Of a stretch of DNA of 64,000 nucleotides, positions 36,467-45,040 are shown piece by piece. The translations under genes and the position numbers were made by a program. Numbering within the stretch: the first letter of the stretch is position 1; the number at the start of each line of letters is the position of its first letter. Origin of the DNA: Anaerostipes faecalis (GTDB lineage: Bacteria; Bacillota; Clostridia; Lachnospirales; Lachnospiraceae). The notes under the pieces were generated by a model that saw nothing but the letters and a program-made list of their open reading frames with translations, searched no databases and was not told the DNA's origin. Location of the stretch: contig NZ_JABRXE010000009.1 of the NCBI RefSeq assembly GCF_018982945.1, forward strand, positions 1 to 64,000, read 5' to 3'.

Positions 36467-36808
36467 ATGAAGAAAATTGAAATTATTACAAGACCTGAAA
36501 AATTAAATGATTTAAAGAAAGTCCTTACAGTCCATAACAGTCAGGGAATGACCGTTATGTCAGTTATGGGATGTGGAAGACAGAAAGGATATATAGAAGA
36601 ACTGAATATCACCGGAGATGATATTAATCTGCTTCCAAAGATCATGGTGTTTGCTGTTGTGGAAGATTCAGCTTTAACTGATATTATGGCAGATATCACA
36701 AGTGCAATGGGAACTGGAAAAACTGGTGACGGAAAAGTATTTGTTTATGATGTATGTGATGCTTTAAGAATCCGAACCAATGAACGTGGAGATGCTGCAT
36801 TAAATTAA
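36467..36808 (+). CDS. PII-like signalling protein in the polyamine transport operon
   Basis: The 113-residue protein aligns without gaps to GlnB. Conserved are QGMTV, GRQKG (Gln39, Lys40), LPK (Lys58), TGKTGDGKVFV and RIRTNERG, the nucleotide-binding elements. The T-loop differs: residue 51, Tyr in E. coli GlnB and the site of uridylylation, is Asp, and residue 46 is Leu. It lies between the binding-protein and ATPase genes, not beside amtB or glnA, so it probably senses ATP/ADP and acts on this transporter. I recall a PII subfamily called PotN described in Firmicutes pot operons; this looks like one. Confidence 0.88.
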   Translation: MKKIEIITRPEKLNDLKKVLTVHNSQGMTVMSVMGCGRQKGYIEELNITGDDINLLPKIMVFAVVEDSALTDIMADITSAMGTGKTGDGKVFVYDVCDALRIRTNERGDAALN

Positions 36809-36824
36809 AAATATATCAAATTCT

Positions 36825-36868
36825 GGCAATGAGGTCAGTCCTTAAGGGGATTGGCCTCATTGCCTTTT
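36825..36868 (+). terminator. Intra-operon terminator between PII-like gene and ATPase gene
   Basis: GGCAATGAGG (36825-36834) pairs with CCTCATTGCC (36855-36864), with GTCC/GGGGAT-type pairing inside, and is followed by TTTT. The short T run suggests partial termination that would lower permease/ATPase mRNA relative to binding protein and PII. Confidence 0.7.
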
Positions 36869-36899
36869 ATGGCTGATTTAATGCAAGGAGGAGATTGAT

Positions 36900-38039
36900 A
36901 TGAAGGATAAAATAATTGTTTCACTGGAAAATGTGGAAAAATGGTATGGCGATAACCACGTTGTAAAAAATATGAATATGGAAATTGCAGAAGGAGAATT
37001 CCTGACTTTGTTGGGTCCTTCCGGATGTGGGAAAACAACAACTTTAAGAATGATTTCCGGATTTGAATCTCAGACATCAGGTTCTATTAAAGTCGAGGGC
37101 GAAAGTGTTGAGAAGAAAGAGCCTTATCAGAGAGATGTAAATACCGTATTTCAGAACTATGCATTGTTTCCTAATATGAATGTTTTTGACAATGTGGCAT
37201 ATGGTTTAAAAGTCAAAAAAGTGCCAAAAGCTGAAATTAAAGAAAGAGTAGATGAAATGCTGAAGCTGGTAGAACTGGATGGCTTCGGAAAACGTCGAAT
37301 AGACCAGATGTCAGGTGGCCAAAAGCAACGTGTTGCCATTGCAAGAGCGTTGATCAATCGTCCGAAAGTATTACTTTTAGATGAACCTTTAGGTGCGCTG
37401 GATTTGAAACTTCGAAAGCAGATGCAGATTGAATTAAAACGTTTGCAGAAAAAATTAAATATCACTTTTGTATATGTTACGCATGATCAGGAAGAAGCCT
37501 TGACTATGAGTGACCGAATTGCAATCATTAATCAGGGTGTTTTGGAGCAGATTGATGAACCTAGAAAAATTTATGAAGAGCCAAAAACAAAATTTGTTGC
37601 AGGATTTATCGGAGAATCTAATATTCTTGATGTTGTAGCACTGGAAGATATGGGAGACGGTGTACTGAAAGTAGGTTCAGAAGCAGGAAATGGTCTGGTT
37701 AAAACAGAAAACTACAAATCCGGAGATACATTTTCTATTTCCGTACGTCCTGAACATATGATGTTTTCCAAAGAGCCAATGGAAGGCTTTTCATTACGAG
37801 GAATCGTAAAGGATACGATTTATGTAGGAAATCTTATTAAAATGATGGTTCAGTTAAATAATGGAGATGAGATTAAAATCAATCGTTTCAATGCCGAAGA
37901 TCTTGCAGAAATCGGAGATAAAGTTTATCTATACTGGCATCTGAATAAATGTGTAGCCGTAGAAAATCAGAGCCGAAGCATCGTTGACACAGATACTGTC
38001 AGAGATTTAGGAGGCGATTGGAATGAAGCAGAAAAGTAA
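36900..38039 (+). CDS. potA: Polyamine-type ABC transporter ATP-binding protein
   Basis: The 379-residue ATPase shows Walker [11 protein letters not shown]-loop [11 protein letters not shown], signature [15 protein letters not shown], Walker [12 protein letters not shown] and H-loop [14 protein letters not shown], followed by a C-terminal TOBE domain (from about residue 290, [10 protein letters not shown]). It powers the permeases encoded next and overlaps potB by 17 bases. GGAGG precedes the ATG. Confidence 0.94.
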   Translation: MKDKIIVSLENVEKWYGDNHVVKNMNMEIAEGEFLTLLGPSGCGKTTTLRMISGFESQTSGSIKVEGESVEKKEPYQRDVNTVFQNYALFPNMNVFDNVAYGLKVKKVPKAEIKERVDEMLKLVELDGFGKRRIDQMSGGQKQRVAIARALINRPKVLLLDEPLGALDLKLRKQMQIELKRLQKKLNITFVYVTHDQEEALTMSDRIAIINQGVLEQIDEPRKIYEEPKTKFVAGFIGESNILDVVALEDMGDGVLKVGSEAGNGLVKTENYKSGDTFSISVRPEHMMFSKEPMEGFSLRGIVKDTIYVGNLIKMMVQLNNGDEIKINRFNAEDLAEIGDKVYLYWHLNKCVAVENQSRSIVDTDTVRDLGGDWNEAEK

Positions 38040-38895
38040 AAAAACAGTTGCAGCAAGAGTTGCGGAATTTGTCCAGGCAGGGCCAATTAGTATTTATGCT
38101 GTTATCTTTATTATTATTCCATTTCTTGTACTGCTGTTTATGAGTTTCATGACTAAAGGACCGCTTGGAACAATCCAGTATAAATTTACACTGGATAATT
38201 ATAAGACAATTTTAGAACCGGTATACTGGAAGGTTGTAAAAGATTCTGTGGTGATTGCAGCAATTTCTACCATTGCAACAGTATTTACAGGCTATCCGTT
38301 GGCATACTATGTGGCAGGAAAAAAACCCGGTGCATCTAATGCCATGCTTATGTTGATGATGATTCCGTTCTGGGCAAGCGAGCTGGTTATTTTATACAGC
38401 TTTGTTACATTATTTAATAAGACAGGAATCATTAATACATTTCTTTTAAATATTGGACTAATTCAGCAACCACTAAATCTATTGTATAACAAGTTTGCCA
38501 TTGTTGTAGGTATGGTATACTCACTGTTACCATTTGCCGTGCTTCCAATGTATTCTTCCATTGAGAAAATGGATAAAAGCCTTCTGGAAGCTTCTAAAGA
38601 CCTTGGAGCAGGACCTGTTAAAACATTTTTAAATGTAACTCTTCCTTTAACAGCGCCTGGAATGTTTGCTGCAGTTATTCTTGTATTTATACCTTCTATT
38701 GGATATTACATGATTACTGACATGTTAGGAGGAGGTACCAATATTATGATTGGTAATATTATTTATAATCAGTTTACAGTAGCCAGAAACTGGCCATTCG
38801 GATCAGCATTATCAATTATTCTGGCGGTTATTATTCTGATTATGGTAGCAATTTACAGTAAGATGGGCGGAGATCTGGATGATTTGGGGGTGTAG
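38023..38895 (+). CDS. potB: Polyamine-type ABC transporter permease
   Basis: This inner-membrane permease has 290 residues and about six helices, with the EAA loop [23 protein letters not shown] that contacts the ATPase. It is the PotB/PotH-type subunit. The start lies inside the end of potA behind GGAGG. Confidence 0.92.
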   Translation: MKQKSKKTVAARVAEFVQAGPISIYAVIFIIIPFLVLLFMSFMTKGPLGTIQYKFTLDNYKTILEPVYWKVVKDSVVIAAISTIATVFTGYPLAYYVAGKKPGASNAMLMLMMIPFWASELVILYSFVTLFNKTGIINTFLLNIGLIQQPLNLLYNKFAIVVGMVYSLLPFAVLPMYSSIEKMDKSLLEASKDLGAGPVKTFLNVTLPLTAPGMFAAVILVFIPSIGYYMITDMLGGGTNIMIGNIIYNQFTVARNWPFGSALSIILAVIILIMVAIYSKMGGDLDDLGV

Positions 38896-38898
38896 GAA

Positions 38899-39720
38899 AT
38901 GAAAAATCCAAGAATGCTGAAGAAAAAAATATTTGCCGGATTTGGACATTTTTATGCACTGCTAATGCTTGCATTCTTTTATATTCCGGTTATCGTAATG
39001 GTAATTTACTCTTTTAATGACGGAAAGAATAATAACACCTGGGGTGGATTTACAACCAGATGGTATACAGAACTGTTTCAAGATACAGAATTGTGGGGTG
39101 TATTTGGAACTACGGTATGGATTGCCATTGTTTCTACAGTTCTTGCTATCATTATAGGAACTTTGGGAGCTGTAGGGTTACATAAGGCAAAATTCCATGG
39201 TAAGGGATTGATTACAAATTCCATGTATCTGCCAATCGTTGTCCCGGAAATCGTACTTGCTATTGCAACGTTTATAGCATTGCAGATGGGCGGGTTTCAA
39301 TTGGGACCTACAGCTATGATTCTGGGAAATACAACATTGGTACTTCCTTATGTATATATTACAGTTAAGTCAAGACTGGTCGGTATGGATCCTTCTATTG
39401 AAGAAGCATCCCTTGATTTGGGAGCAAACAGAGCCTATACCTTTTTGCACGTTATACTGCCAGCTGTAATGCCTGGAGTAATGTCTGGAGCATTTATGTC
39501 TTTCACACTGGTACTGGATGATTTGATTGTATCAAGTTTCCTGGCAGATGCCACCACTGTAACACTTCCAATGAGAGTATACTCTATGCTGAAAAAAGGA
39601 ATTAAGCCGGAAATCAACGCACTTTCTACTGTAGTCCTGGCAGCATTTCTGATTGCTCTATTGGTTTATGGAATTATTTTGTTTGTGAAGGGAAGAAAAA
39701 ATAAATTAGCTTATAACTAG
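38899..39720 (+). CDS. potC: Polyamine-type ABC transporter permease
   Basis: The second permease (273 residues, six helices) carries the EAA loop IEEASLDLGANRAYTFLHV and the PotC/PotI-type N-terminus with FYIPVIVMVIYSFND. It pairs with PotB to form the membrane channel. It starts three bases after the potB stop. Confidence 0.92.
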   Translation: MKNPRMLKKKIFAGFGHFYALLMLAFFYIPVIVMVIYSFNDGKNNNTWGGFTTRWYTELFQDTELWGVFGTTVWIAIVSTVLAIIIGTLGAVGLHKAKFHGKGLITNSMYLPIVVPEIVLAIATFIALQMGGFQLGPTAMILGNTTLVLPYVYITVKSRLVGMDPSIEEASLDLGANRAYTFLHVILPAVMPGVMSGAFMSFTLVLDDLIVSSFLADATTVTLPMRVYSMLKKGIKPEINALSTVVLAAFLIALLVYGIILFVKGRKNKLAYN

Positions 39721-39759
39721 AACATTGACAACGTAATGAGACAGAAAAGAGGTTTGGAT

Positions 39760-40914
39760 ATGAGTGATACAAAAATTGAGTTTTTATATTTAAACGAAGA
39801 AGATATGATCAAATCCGGAGTACTGGATGCGGGAAGATGTGTGGATGTTATGGAGGATGTAGTTACCTTATTAAGTGAAGGTGACTACCGTATGGGAGGA
39901 AAAGAAAATAACTCCCATGGGTTATATGTAACATTTCCGGATGAGTCTAACATTAAAAATTTCCCTTTAAATGACTCCAGAGATCGACGTTTTGTATCTA
40001 TGCCTGCATATCTTGGAGGGAAATATCATTTATGTGGTGAAAAATGGTATGGTTCCAACGGAAGAAATGCAAAAAAAGGGCTTCCAAGATCCATATTAAT
40101 GGTAACTTTAAATGACCTGGAGACAGGGCAGCCCATTGCTTATATGTCAGCCAATCTTTTAAGTGCTGTGAGAACAGGTGCAATGCCCGGGCTGGTGGCA
40201 AAATATCTTGCAAGGAAAGATTCCAAAGTCATTGCACTGATTGGAGCAGGTGTGGTAAATAAAACAAGTATTATGGCATATTTATCAAAATTTCCGGGAA
40301 TAGAGACGGTAAAGATCAAAGGAAGTACCCCAACATCCAAAACGGCTATGGACTTGAAGGTATTTATTGAAGAGAAATATCCGGATGTGAAGGAAGTAAC
40401 GGTATGTGCAACACTGGAAGAAGCGGTAAGAAATGCGGATATCATCAGTGAGGGAGTGTCCACACCAATCAGAAAATGGCCGGTATATGATCCAAAATGG
40501 TTTAAACCGGGCGTGGTATTTATTTCTTCTGGAAGTATGGGACTGACAGACTTAACATTCGCCAGGGATCATATGACGAAAGTTGTGGATAATATTAAAA
40601 TGTACGAAGAATATGTGGATGAGTTTGAAGAATTTGATGAAAAAACAGGAAAGAGATTATCCTCAGGTATTCCGGGAATGTATTTTGTAAATATGATTGA
40701 GGATGGGGAAATATCACCAAAAGACGTAAGACATCTGGGAGATATCATACGTGGTATTGTTCCGGGAAGAACTTCAGAAGACGAAATGTTTTTAGTTAGT
40801 GTTGGTGGTATGCCAATCCTTGATGTAGCCTGGGGAAAGACCTGTTATGACCGGGCAGTGGAATTAGGATATGGAACAAGTTTGAAATTATGGGATCAGC
40901 CGTATTTTGCATAA
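39760..40914 (+). CDS. Ornithine cyclodeaminase/mu-crystallin family enzyme
   Basis: The 384-residue protein has the family core: GLPRSILMVTLNDLETGQPI, SAVRTGAMPGLVAKYLA and the NAD-binding IALIGAGVVNKTSIMAYL. It is longer than standard ornithine cyclodeaminase (about 330) because of insertions, and related sequences are sometimes labelled tyramine oxidase subunit B. Its place after potABC suggests work on an imported amine or on ornithine/proline-like compounds. The ATG at 39760 is preceded by AGAGG; an in-frame ATG eight codons earlier has no site. Confidence 0.78.
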   Translation: MSDTKIEFLYLNEEDMIKSGVLDAGRCVDVMEDVVTLLSEGDYRMGGKENNSHGLYVTFPDESNIKNFPLNDSRDRRFVSMPAYLGGKYHLCGEKWYGSNGRNAKKGLPRSILMVTLNDLETGQPIAYMSANLLSAVRTGAMPGLVAKYLARKDSKVIALIGAGVVNKTSIMAYLSKFPGIETVKIKGSTPTSKTAMDLKVFIEEKYPDVKEVTVCATLEEAVRNADIISEGVSTPIRKWPVYDPKWFKPGVVFISSGSMGLTDLTFARDHMTKVVDNIKMYEEYVDEFEEFDEKTGKRLSSGIPGMYFVNMIEDGEISPKDVRHLGDIIRGIVPGRTSEDEMFLVSVGGMPILDVAWGKTCYDRAVELGYGTSLKLWDQPYFA

Positions 40915-40936
40915 TCATATAAAGAAGAGGGAAAAA

Positions 40937-42121
40937 GTGATTAATAAACGATTACAGGTACATTATTGTTGCGTGCAAGGGGCGTATTGGATACTTGCAG
41001 CGATCATGTCCGGATTTATGACACCAATTCTGCAGGCAAAAGGATTTTCCAGTATGGAAATTGGAATTTTGCTTGCGGTAAAGCATATCTCTTCTATATT
41101 TGTACAGATGTGGGTTGCAGATTTTTCCGACCGCCATGCAGATAAGATTCCTTTAAAGTACATTATCGGTGTAGGTCTGATAATAGGAATTTTTGCGACC
41201 GGTGTATTTTATTTCTGTCCGGAAAATTTTATGGCAGCAGTTTTGTTGTTTTTAATCTTTGGTTCAACGATCAATATTATTGTTTCTTTTATTGATGCAA
41301 TGTCTATTCAATATATAAATTCAGGAAAGAATATCAGCTATACAATGGCAAGAGGATGTGGTTCTTTTACATGGGCAGTGTCCAGTATCTTTCTAGGCAG
41401 ATATGCTGATCAGTACGGTGCAGCAAAACTCCTTCTCGTTCAAATGGGAATTTCTTTTCTGCTGTTCATGATTATTTTAACCATCCAACCGGCTCAAGTA
41501 GTAGAGCAGGCAAATCATAAAAAACAGAAAGTGGAAGCCCATAGTATTGGATATTTATTAAAAAATTATCCTGGATATACATTATTTCTCCTGTCTTGTG
41601 TTTTAACGACCATCTGCTATAATACGGGAAGCTGTTTTTTGATTGATATTGTAAAAGCAACCGGGGGTGGAGAAAGTGAATACGGAATTGTGTGTTTTGT
41701 ACTGGCTATTGTTGAGATTCCAACCGCTGTCTTTTTTATGAAGATGAAAGAAATCGTTGGATTAAACCGGTTATTGATGATTTTCACTATTTCGAATACG
41801 TTGAAAGCAGCAGTTTTATTTTTTGCCACAAATGTTTATGCTATTTATTTTGATCAGATTTTTGAGATGTTAGGATTTGGTTTGTTTTATGCAGGAAGTG
41901 TTTTTTTTGTCATGGAACAGCTTCCATCGGAAGATGTTGTAAAGGGTACTACTTTGATTACGGTTGCGGTAAATGGGATTGGAACGGGAGTAGGCTCTAT
42001 GATTTGTGGATGGATCATGTCTGTATTAGGACTAAAAGCACTACTTGGATCCGGTATTATGTTTGGTGCTGCAGGAATTTTTATTATGAGTCTTGCAATG
42101 TCAGAAAAAAGTAGACCATAA
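40937..42121 (+). CDS. MFS transporter
   Basis: The 394-residue carrier has about 12 hydrophobic helices in two halves and a GILLAVKHISSIFVQMWVADFSDRHAD segment resembling the conserved loop between helices 2 and 3. It is of the MFS_1-like type (sugar/nucleoside symporter-like). The start is GTG at 40937 behind AGAGGG; a TTG ten codons upstream overlaps the previous stop. It ends the polyamine-type transcript and could export or import a product of the preceding enzyme. Confidence 0.8.
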   Translation: MINKRLQVHYCCVQGAYWILAAIMSGFMTPILQAKGFSSMEIGILLAVKHISSIFVQMWVADFSDRHADKIPLKYIIGVGLIIGIFATGVFYFCPENFMAAVLLFLIFGSTINIIVSFIDAMSIQYINSGKNISYTMARGCGSFTWAVSSIFLGRYADQYGAAKLLLVQMGISFLLFMIILTIQPAQVVEQANHKKQKVEAHSIGYLLKNYPGYTLFLLSCVLTTICYNTGSCFLIDIVKATGGGESEYGIVCFVLAIVEIPTAVFFMKMKEIVGLNRLLMIFTISNTLKAAVLFFATNVYAIYFDQIFEMLGFGLFYAGSVFFVMEQLPSEDVVKGTTLITVAVNGIGTGVGSMICGWIMSVLGLKALLGSGIMFGAAGIFIMSLAMSEKSRP

Positions 42122-42154
42122 TGTCATTTTAAGATGGCATTATGGCCTTTTTTT
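42116..42154 (+). terminator. Terminator of the polyamine operon
   Basis: CCATAATGTCAT (42116-42127, overlapping the stop codon) pairs with ATGGCATTATGG and is followed by CC and seven T. Confidence 0.88.
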
Positions 42155-42204
42155 GTTATAATGAGATTAATCAGAATATCAGAAATTTGGAAAGGAATAT
42201 AACA

Positions 42205-42702
42205 ATGAGCGGAAGAAATGATTTGGAACTGGGGGATATCACTTTACTGGGAAATCAGAAAACGAAATATCCAGATGATTATGCACCGGAGGTTCTGGAA
42301 ACGTTTCCTAATAAGCATCCGGATAATGATTATTTTGTCAAATTTAATGCACCGGAATTTACAAGTCTTTGTCCTATAACCGGACAGCCGGATTTTGCAA
42401 CTATTTATATTTCCTATGTACCGGGAGAGAAGATGGTTGAGAGTAAATCCTTAAAGTTATATCTGTACAGTTTCAGAAACCATGGAGATTTCCATGAAGA
42501 TTGTATGAATATTATAATGAAAGATCTAATAAAGTTAATGGAACCAAAATATATTGAAGTTTGGGGTAAATTTACTCCAAGAGGAGGAATTTCTATCGAT
42601 CCTTATTGCAACTATGGAAAACCAGGGACAAAATGGGAAGAAGTAGCCTGGAATCGACTGGCAAACCATGACTTGTATCCGGAGAAGATCGATAATCGAT
42701 AG
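42205..42702 (+). CDS. queF: NADPH-dependent 7-cyano-7-deazaguanine reductase
   Basis: QueF reduces preQ0 to preQ1 in queuosine biosynthesis. The 165-residue unimodular form has the catalytic-Cys segment [16 protein letters not shown], the QueF motif [20 protein letters not shown] and the helper CTP-like [19 protein letters not shown]. The ATG at 42205 follows AAAGGA; the frame extends 21 codons upstream into the terminator region. Other queuosine genes are not nearby and I see no preQ1 riboswitch. Confidence 0.93.
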   Translation: MSGRNDLELGDITLLGNQKTKYPDDYAPEVLETFPNKHPDNDYFVKFNAPEFTSLCPITGQPDFATIYISYVPGEKMVESKSLKLYLYSFRNHGDFHEDCMNIIMKDLIKLMEPKYIEVWGKFTPRGGISIDPYCNYGKPGTKWEEVAWNRLANHDLYPEKIDNR

Positions 42703-42882
42703 TATATCAGATGAGGGATGACTCCCGCCTCTGTAGGCGGTGAGCAACAATTATGTATCAGTGGCGGGTTTCAATCCCCCATCTGATATACGCTCCGCGA
42801 GGATGCGCAGGAATTCGGATTGGAAGTATGTCTGCTATGCAGACCCGAATTCCGCGCCAAGACTCGCGAGCGAGTCTTGAAT
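42702..42882. repeat. Cluster of three palindromic elements
   Basis: Three inverted repeats lie end to end. Element A: 17-base arms (42702-42718 and 42775-42791, 16 of 17 paired), enclosing CCGCC/GGCGG hairpin and a second GGCGGG able to compete for the same CCCGCC. Element B: GCGC-AGGAATTCGG with CCGAATTCC-GCGC (42805-42818, 42845-42857), enclosing GTCTGC/GCAGAC. Element C: 42858-42882, identical to the 25-base repeat at 21776. Element A begins at the queF stop. No coding frame is supported here. Confidence 0.85.
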
Positions 42883-42933
42883 TAAAAAGAGGGAACAAAT
42901 ATTTTAAGGATATTTATTTTAAGGAGGAAAGGT

Positions 42934-44067
42934 ATGGTAAAAAGATTTTTAAAAGGAGCAGTTTGTGCGGCATTGGCAGTGTCGATGGCGCTGGGAACGG
43001 TCATTGTAGGAGCAAGTGAAAAGTCAGTTATAGCAATTAATACTCCTTTTACAACAGAAGAACAACATAATGATGTTAGCATTCCTTTAAAAAAAGTGGA
43101 TGAGAATAAGACAAAATCTGTAAGAGAGTCTCAGCCGGTCATTGCTAGAAATATATGGAATGTATCAGATTGGTATTCTTTTATGAACAATAAACAGCCA
43201 CAAGATGGTGTTCTGGGATCTTCAACTAGTGCAGGAAATATAATTGCTGGTAGAGTCAAGGTAAACTATTCTGGAACTGCCATTATCAAATATTATTGCA
43301 AAGTTAATAATTCCGATACTCTACTTACGTTGGTTAATTTAGATGGAAGTAATATTGCAAATGCTGAAGTTTTCCAAAAAGGAATTGGGAATGGTAGACA
43401 ATTATGGGTATCTAATGTCCCGGCAGGTACTTACGCAATGGTTACATCAAAGCCATATGATGCAAATAGTACAATTAATGCAGGATTTTTAACAAGTGTT
43501 GTTCCTAAAAATAATAATCGGTATCTTAATAGCTTAGGCATTGCAGTGGGTGGAAATGGAGCATTTAATTATGAGTATTTTAAATTAAGTAATCGTGGAG
43601 TTGCAGCACTTGGAATGTATAGAAAGGCTTATTATGGTGGTCCATATTCTGTACAATATGTGATTCAAAAGTACAGTAATGGTGCATGGAGAAATATAAC
43701 TTCACCAAAATACACAAGTTCAAATAAAAGTTATATGACATATGCAGGATTAAGTGCAGGTACATACCGTTTACAAACAAAGTGCCCGACAGGAAATGTT
43801 GTATTTCTTCATTATGCAGGAAAGAAAGCCAATAGTTCATATGGTACTAAAAAATCGAAGGCTAGAACGACTTATATTGATATTACATCTTTAGGGCAGG
43901 AAGGCACCATTTATTGCCAGATTTCTGGAAGGACGCGTTTTAAAACTAAAAACATAAAAAATGGAAAACGTTTTTATGCAAAAGCAAAAAAGGGAACATA
44001 CTATATTAAGATGTACAAATATTCTAAGAGCACCACAGGTGGATATAAAATAAAATACACAAAATAG
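42934..44067 (+). CDS. Secreted protein of unknown function
   Basis: The 377-residue protein has a signal peptide (FLKGAVCAALAVSMALGTVI, cleavage near GAS about residue 28), then a beta-rich, Asn/Ser/Tyr/Gly-rich region with repeated tyrosine-glycine patterns, and a Lys-rich C-terminal domain of about 70 residues (YIDITSLGQEGTIYCQISG..., ending YKIKYTK) reminiscent of small extracellular beta-sandwich folds. I do not recognise a family. AAGGAGG precedes the ATG. Codon use is AT-richer than in neighbouring genes, and it sits between a cluster of palindromes and two predicted small RNAs, which suggests an acquired segment. Confidence 0.7.
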   Translation: MVKRFLKGAVCAALAVSMALGTVIVGASEKSVIAINTPFTTEEQHNDVSIPLKKVDENKTKSVRESQPVIARNIWNVSDWYSFMNNKQPQDGVLGSSTSAGNIIAGRVKVNYSGTAIIKYYCKVNNSDTLLTLVNLDGSNIANAEVFQKGIGNGRQLWVSNVPAGTYAMVTSKPYDANSTINAGFLTSVVPKNNNRYLNSLGIAVGGNGAFNYEYFKLSNRGVAALGMYRKAYYGGPYSVQYVIQKYSNGAWRNITSPKYTSSNKSYMTYAGLSAGTYRLQTKCPTGNVVFLHYAGKKANSSYGTKKSKARTTYIDITSLGQEGTIYCQISGRTRFKTKNIKNGKRFYAKAKKGTYYIKMYKYSKSTTGGYKIKYTK

Positions 44068-44210
44068 TTTTTAGATATTGAATAACAATTTAATAAGATT
44101 AAACAAGTATATAATCCGAAATAAAAAGAAAAAGGTGTTCCGGATATATGTTGTTTTTGCATTTTTAACACAATTTTATTTTTTCTTTAGAATTGTTTAT
44201 AAGCAGTACA

Positions 44211-44239
44211 TTGATTAAGGAGAGGGTTGGGAATATAAT
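44211..44239 (+). promoter_or_regulatory. Promoter of small RNA candidate 1
   Basis: TTGATT (44211-44216), 17 bases, TATAAT (44234-44239). Confidence 0.75.
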
Positions 44240-44242
44240 AAG

Positions 44243-44317
44243 ACCATAGTTTTTCATATATATATTTTAATCCTCTCTTTTCATTTAGACCCCGCAACGA
44301 AAGCGGGGTCATTTTTG
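44243..44317 (+). ncRNA. Predicted small RNA 1 of a tandem pair
   Basis: A transcript of about 75 bases would start near ACCATAG, run through an AT-rich stretch and AATCCTCTCTTTT, and end at the GC-rich hairpin GACCCCGC/GCGGGGTC (44288-44310) with ATTTTTG. The first 39 bases match the second copy at 44438 with a single difference. CCTCTC could pair with Shine-Dalgarno sequences, as the seed of trans-acting RNAs often does. No open frame of meaningful length is present. Expression is predicted only from the promoter-terminator pair. Confidence 0.65.
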
Positions 44318-44404
44318 TTTTATAGGAAGTTTTGCAAAAAAGACCTGTTCAAGAGTTTTTTATAGAATTTAATACTTTGTTTATAAATGTTTATATATAG
44401 TATA

Positions 44405-44433
44405 TTGATTAGAAGTGCGTATATGATTATACT
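44405..44433 (+). promoter_or_regulatory. Promoter of small RNA candidate 2
   Basis: TTGATT (44405-44410), 17 bases, TATACT (44428-44433); same -35 and spacing as copy 1. Confidence 0.75.
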
Positions 44434-44436
44434 TAA

Positions 44437-44511
44437 ACCATAGTTTTTCATATATATTTTTTAATCCTCTCTTTTTGAAATAGCTTTGTTTGATTACAAA
44501 GCTATTTTTTT
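44437..44511 (+). ncRNA. Predicted small RNA 2 of a tandem pair
   Basis: Same architecture and length as copy 1: ACCATAG start, AT-rich stretch, AATCCTCTCTTTT, then an unrelated terminator hairpin AAATAGCTTTGT/ACAAAGCTATTT (44478-44507) with a T run. The conserved 5' part and different 3' hairpins suggest that the 5' part is the functional region. Confidence 0.65.
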
Positions 44512-44536
44512 AAATTGTTCAAAAATTAAAAAAGTA

Positions 44537-44606
44537 TTGACGTGAGAAAAAGACCATGATATACTCAATATGCTAGACTTTAGCGTTGGAAGAAGGTCTT
44601 TTTTTT
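44537..44606 (+). promoter_or_regulatory. Promoter and leader attenuator of the rpmG-secE-nusG operon
   Basis: TTGACG (44537-44542), 17 bases, TATACT (44560-44565). A hairpin AGACTTT/AAGGTCT (44575-44581 with 44593-44599) followed by eight T begins only about 3-5 bases after the likely start, so most transcripts could stop before rpmG. Confidence 0.65.
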
Positions 44607-44647
44607 ATGCCTTATTTTAATTAACAATAATAATGGAGGTGGAAGTT

Positions 44648-44797
44648 GTGCGCACAAAAATCACATTAGAATGTACAGAATGTAAACAGCGTAACTATGA
44701 CATGACTAAGGATAAGAAAACTCATCCAGAACGCATGGAAACAAAAAAATACTGTAAATTCTGTAAGAAACACACATTACACAAAGAAACTAAATAG
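44648..44797 (+). CDS. rpmG: 50S ribosomal protein L33
   Basis: The 49-residue protein (start GTG behind [42 protein letters not shown]) is the zinc-ribbon form of L33 with two CxxC pairs (Cys 9/12 and 36/39). It is too short for a 60-residue cut-off. It leads the operon with secE and nusG, the usual Firmicutes order. Confidence 0.96.
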   Translation: MRTKITLECTECKQRNYDMTKDKKTHPERMETKKYCKFCKKHTLHKETK

Positions 44798-44827
44798 TTT
44801 CCCGGTAATAGCTTAAGGAAGTGGAGT

Positions 44828-45025
44828 ATGGAAAAAACTAACAAAGCGAAAAAGTCAGAATGGTTTAAAGAATTAAAAGCAGAATTTGCAAGAATCATTT
44901 GGCCAACAAAGGAAAAAATCGTAAGAGAAACAGCAATTGTAGTTATCTGTGCTATTATTATCGGAATCATTGTTGCAGTTCTTGACATGGGACTCCAATA
45001 TGGAATTCAGGCATTGGTAGGATAG
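44828..45025 (+). CDS. secE: Preprotein translocase subunit SecE
   Basis: The 65-residue protein has the amphipathic EWFKELKAEFARIIWPTKEK segment and one membrane helix (AIVVICAIIIGIIVAVLDMG), the minimal SecE found in Gram-positive bacteria. It clamps SecY in the translocon. It lies between rpmG and nusG. Confidence 0.95.
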   Translation: MEKTNKAKKSEWFKELKAEFARIIWPTKEKIVRETAIVVICAIIIGIIVAVLDMGLQYGIQALVG

Positions 45026-45040
45026 AGGTAAGGAGAATAT

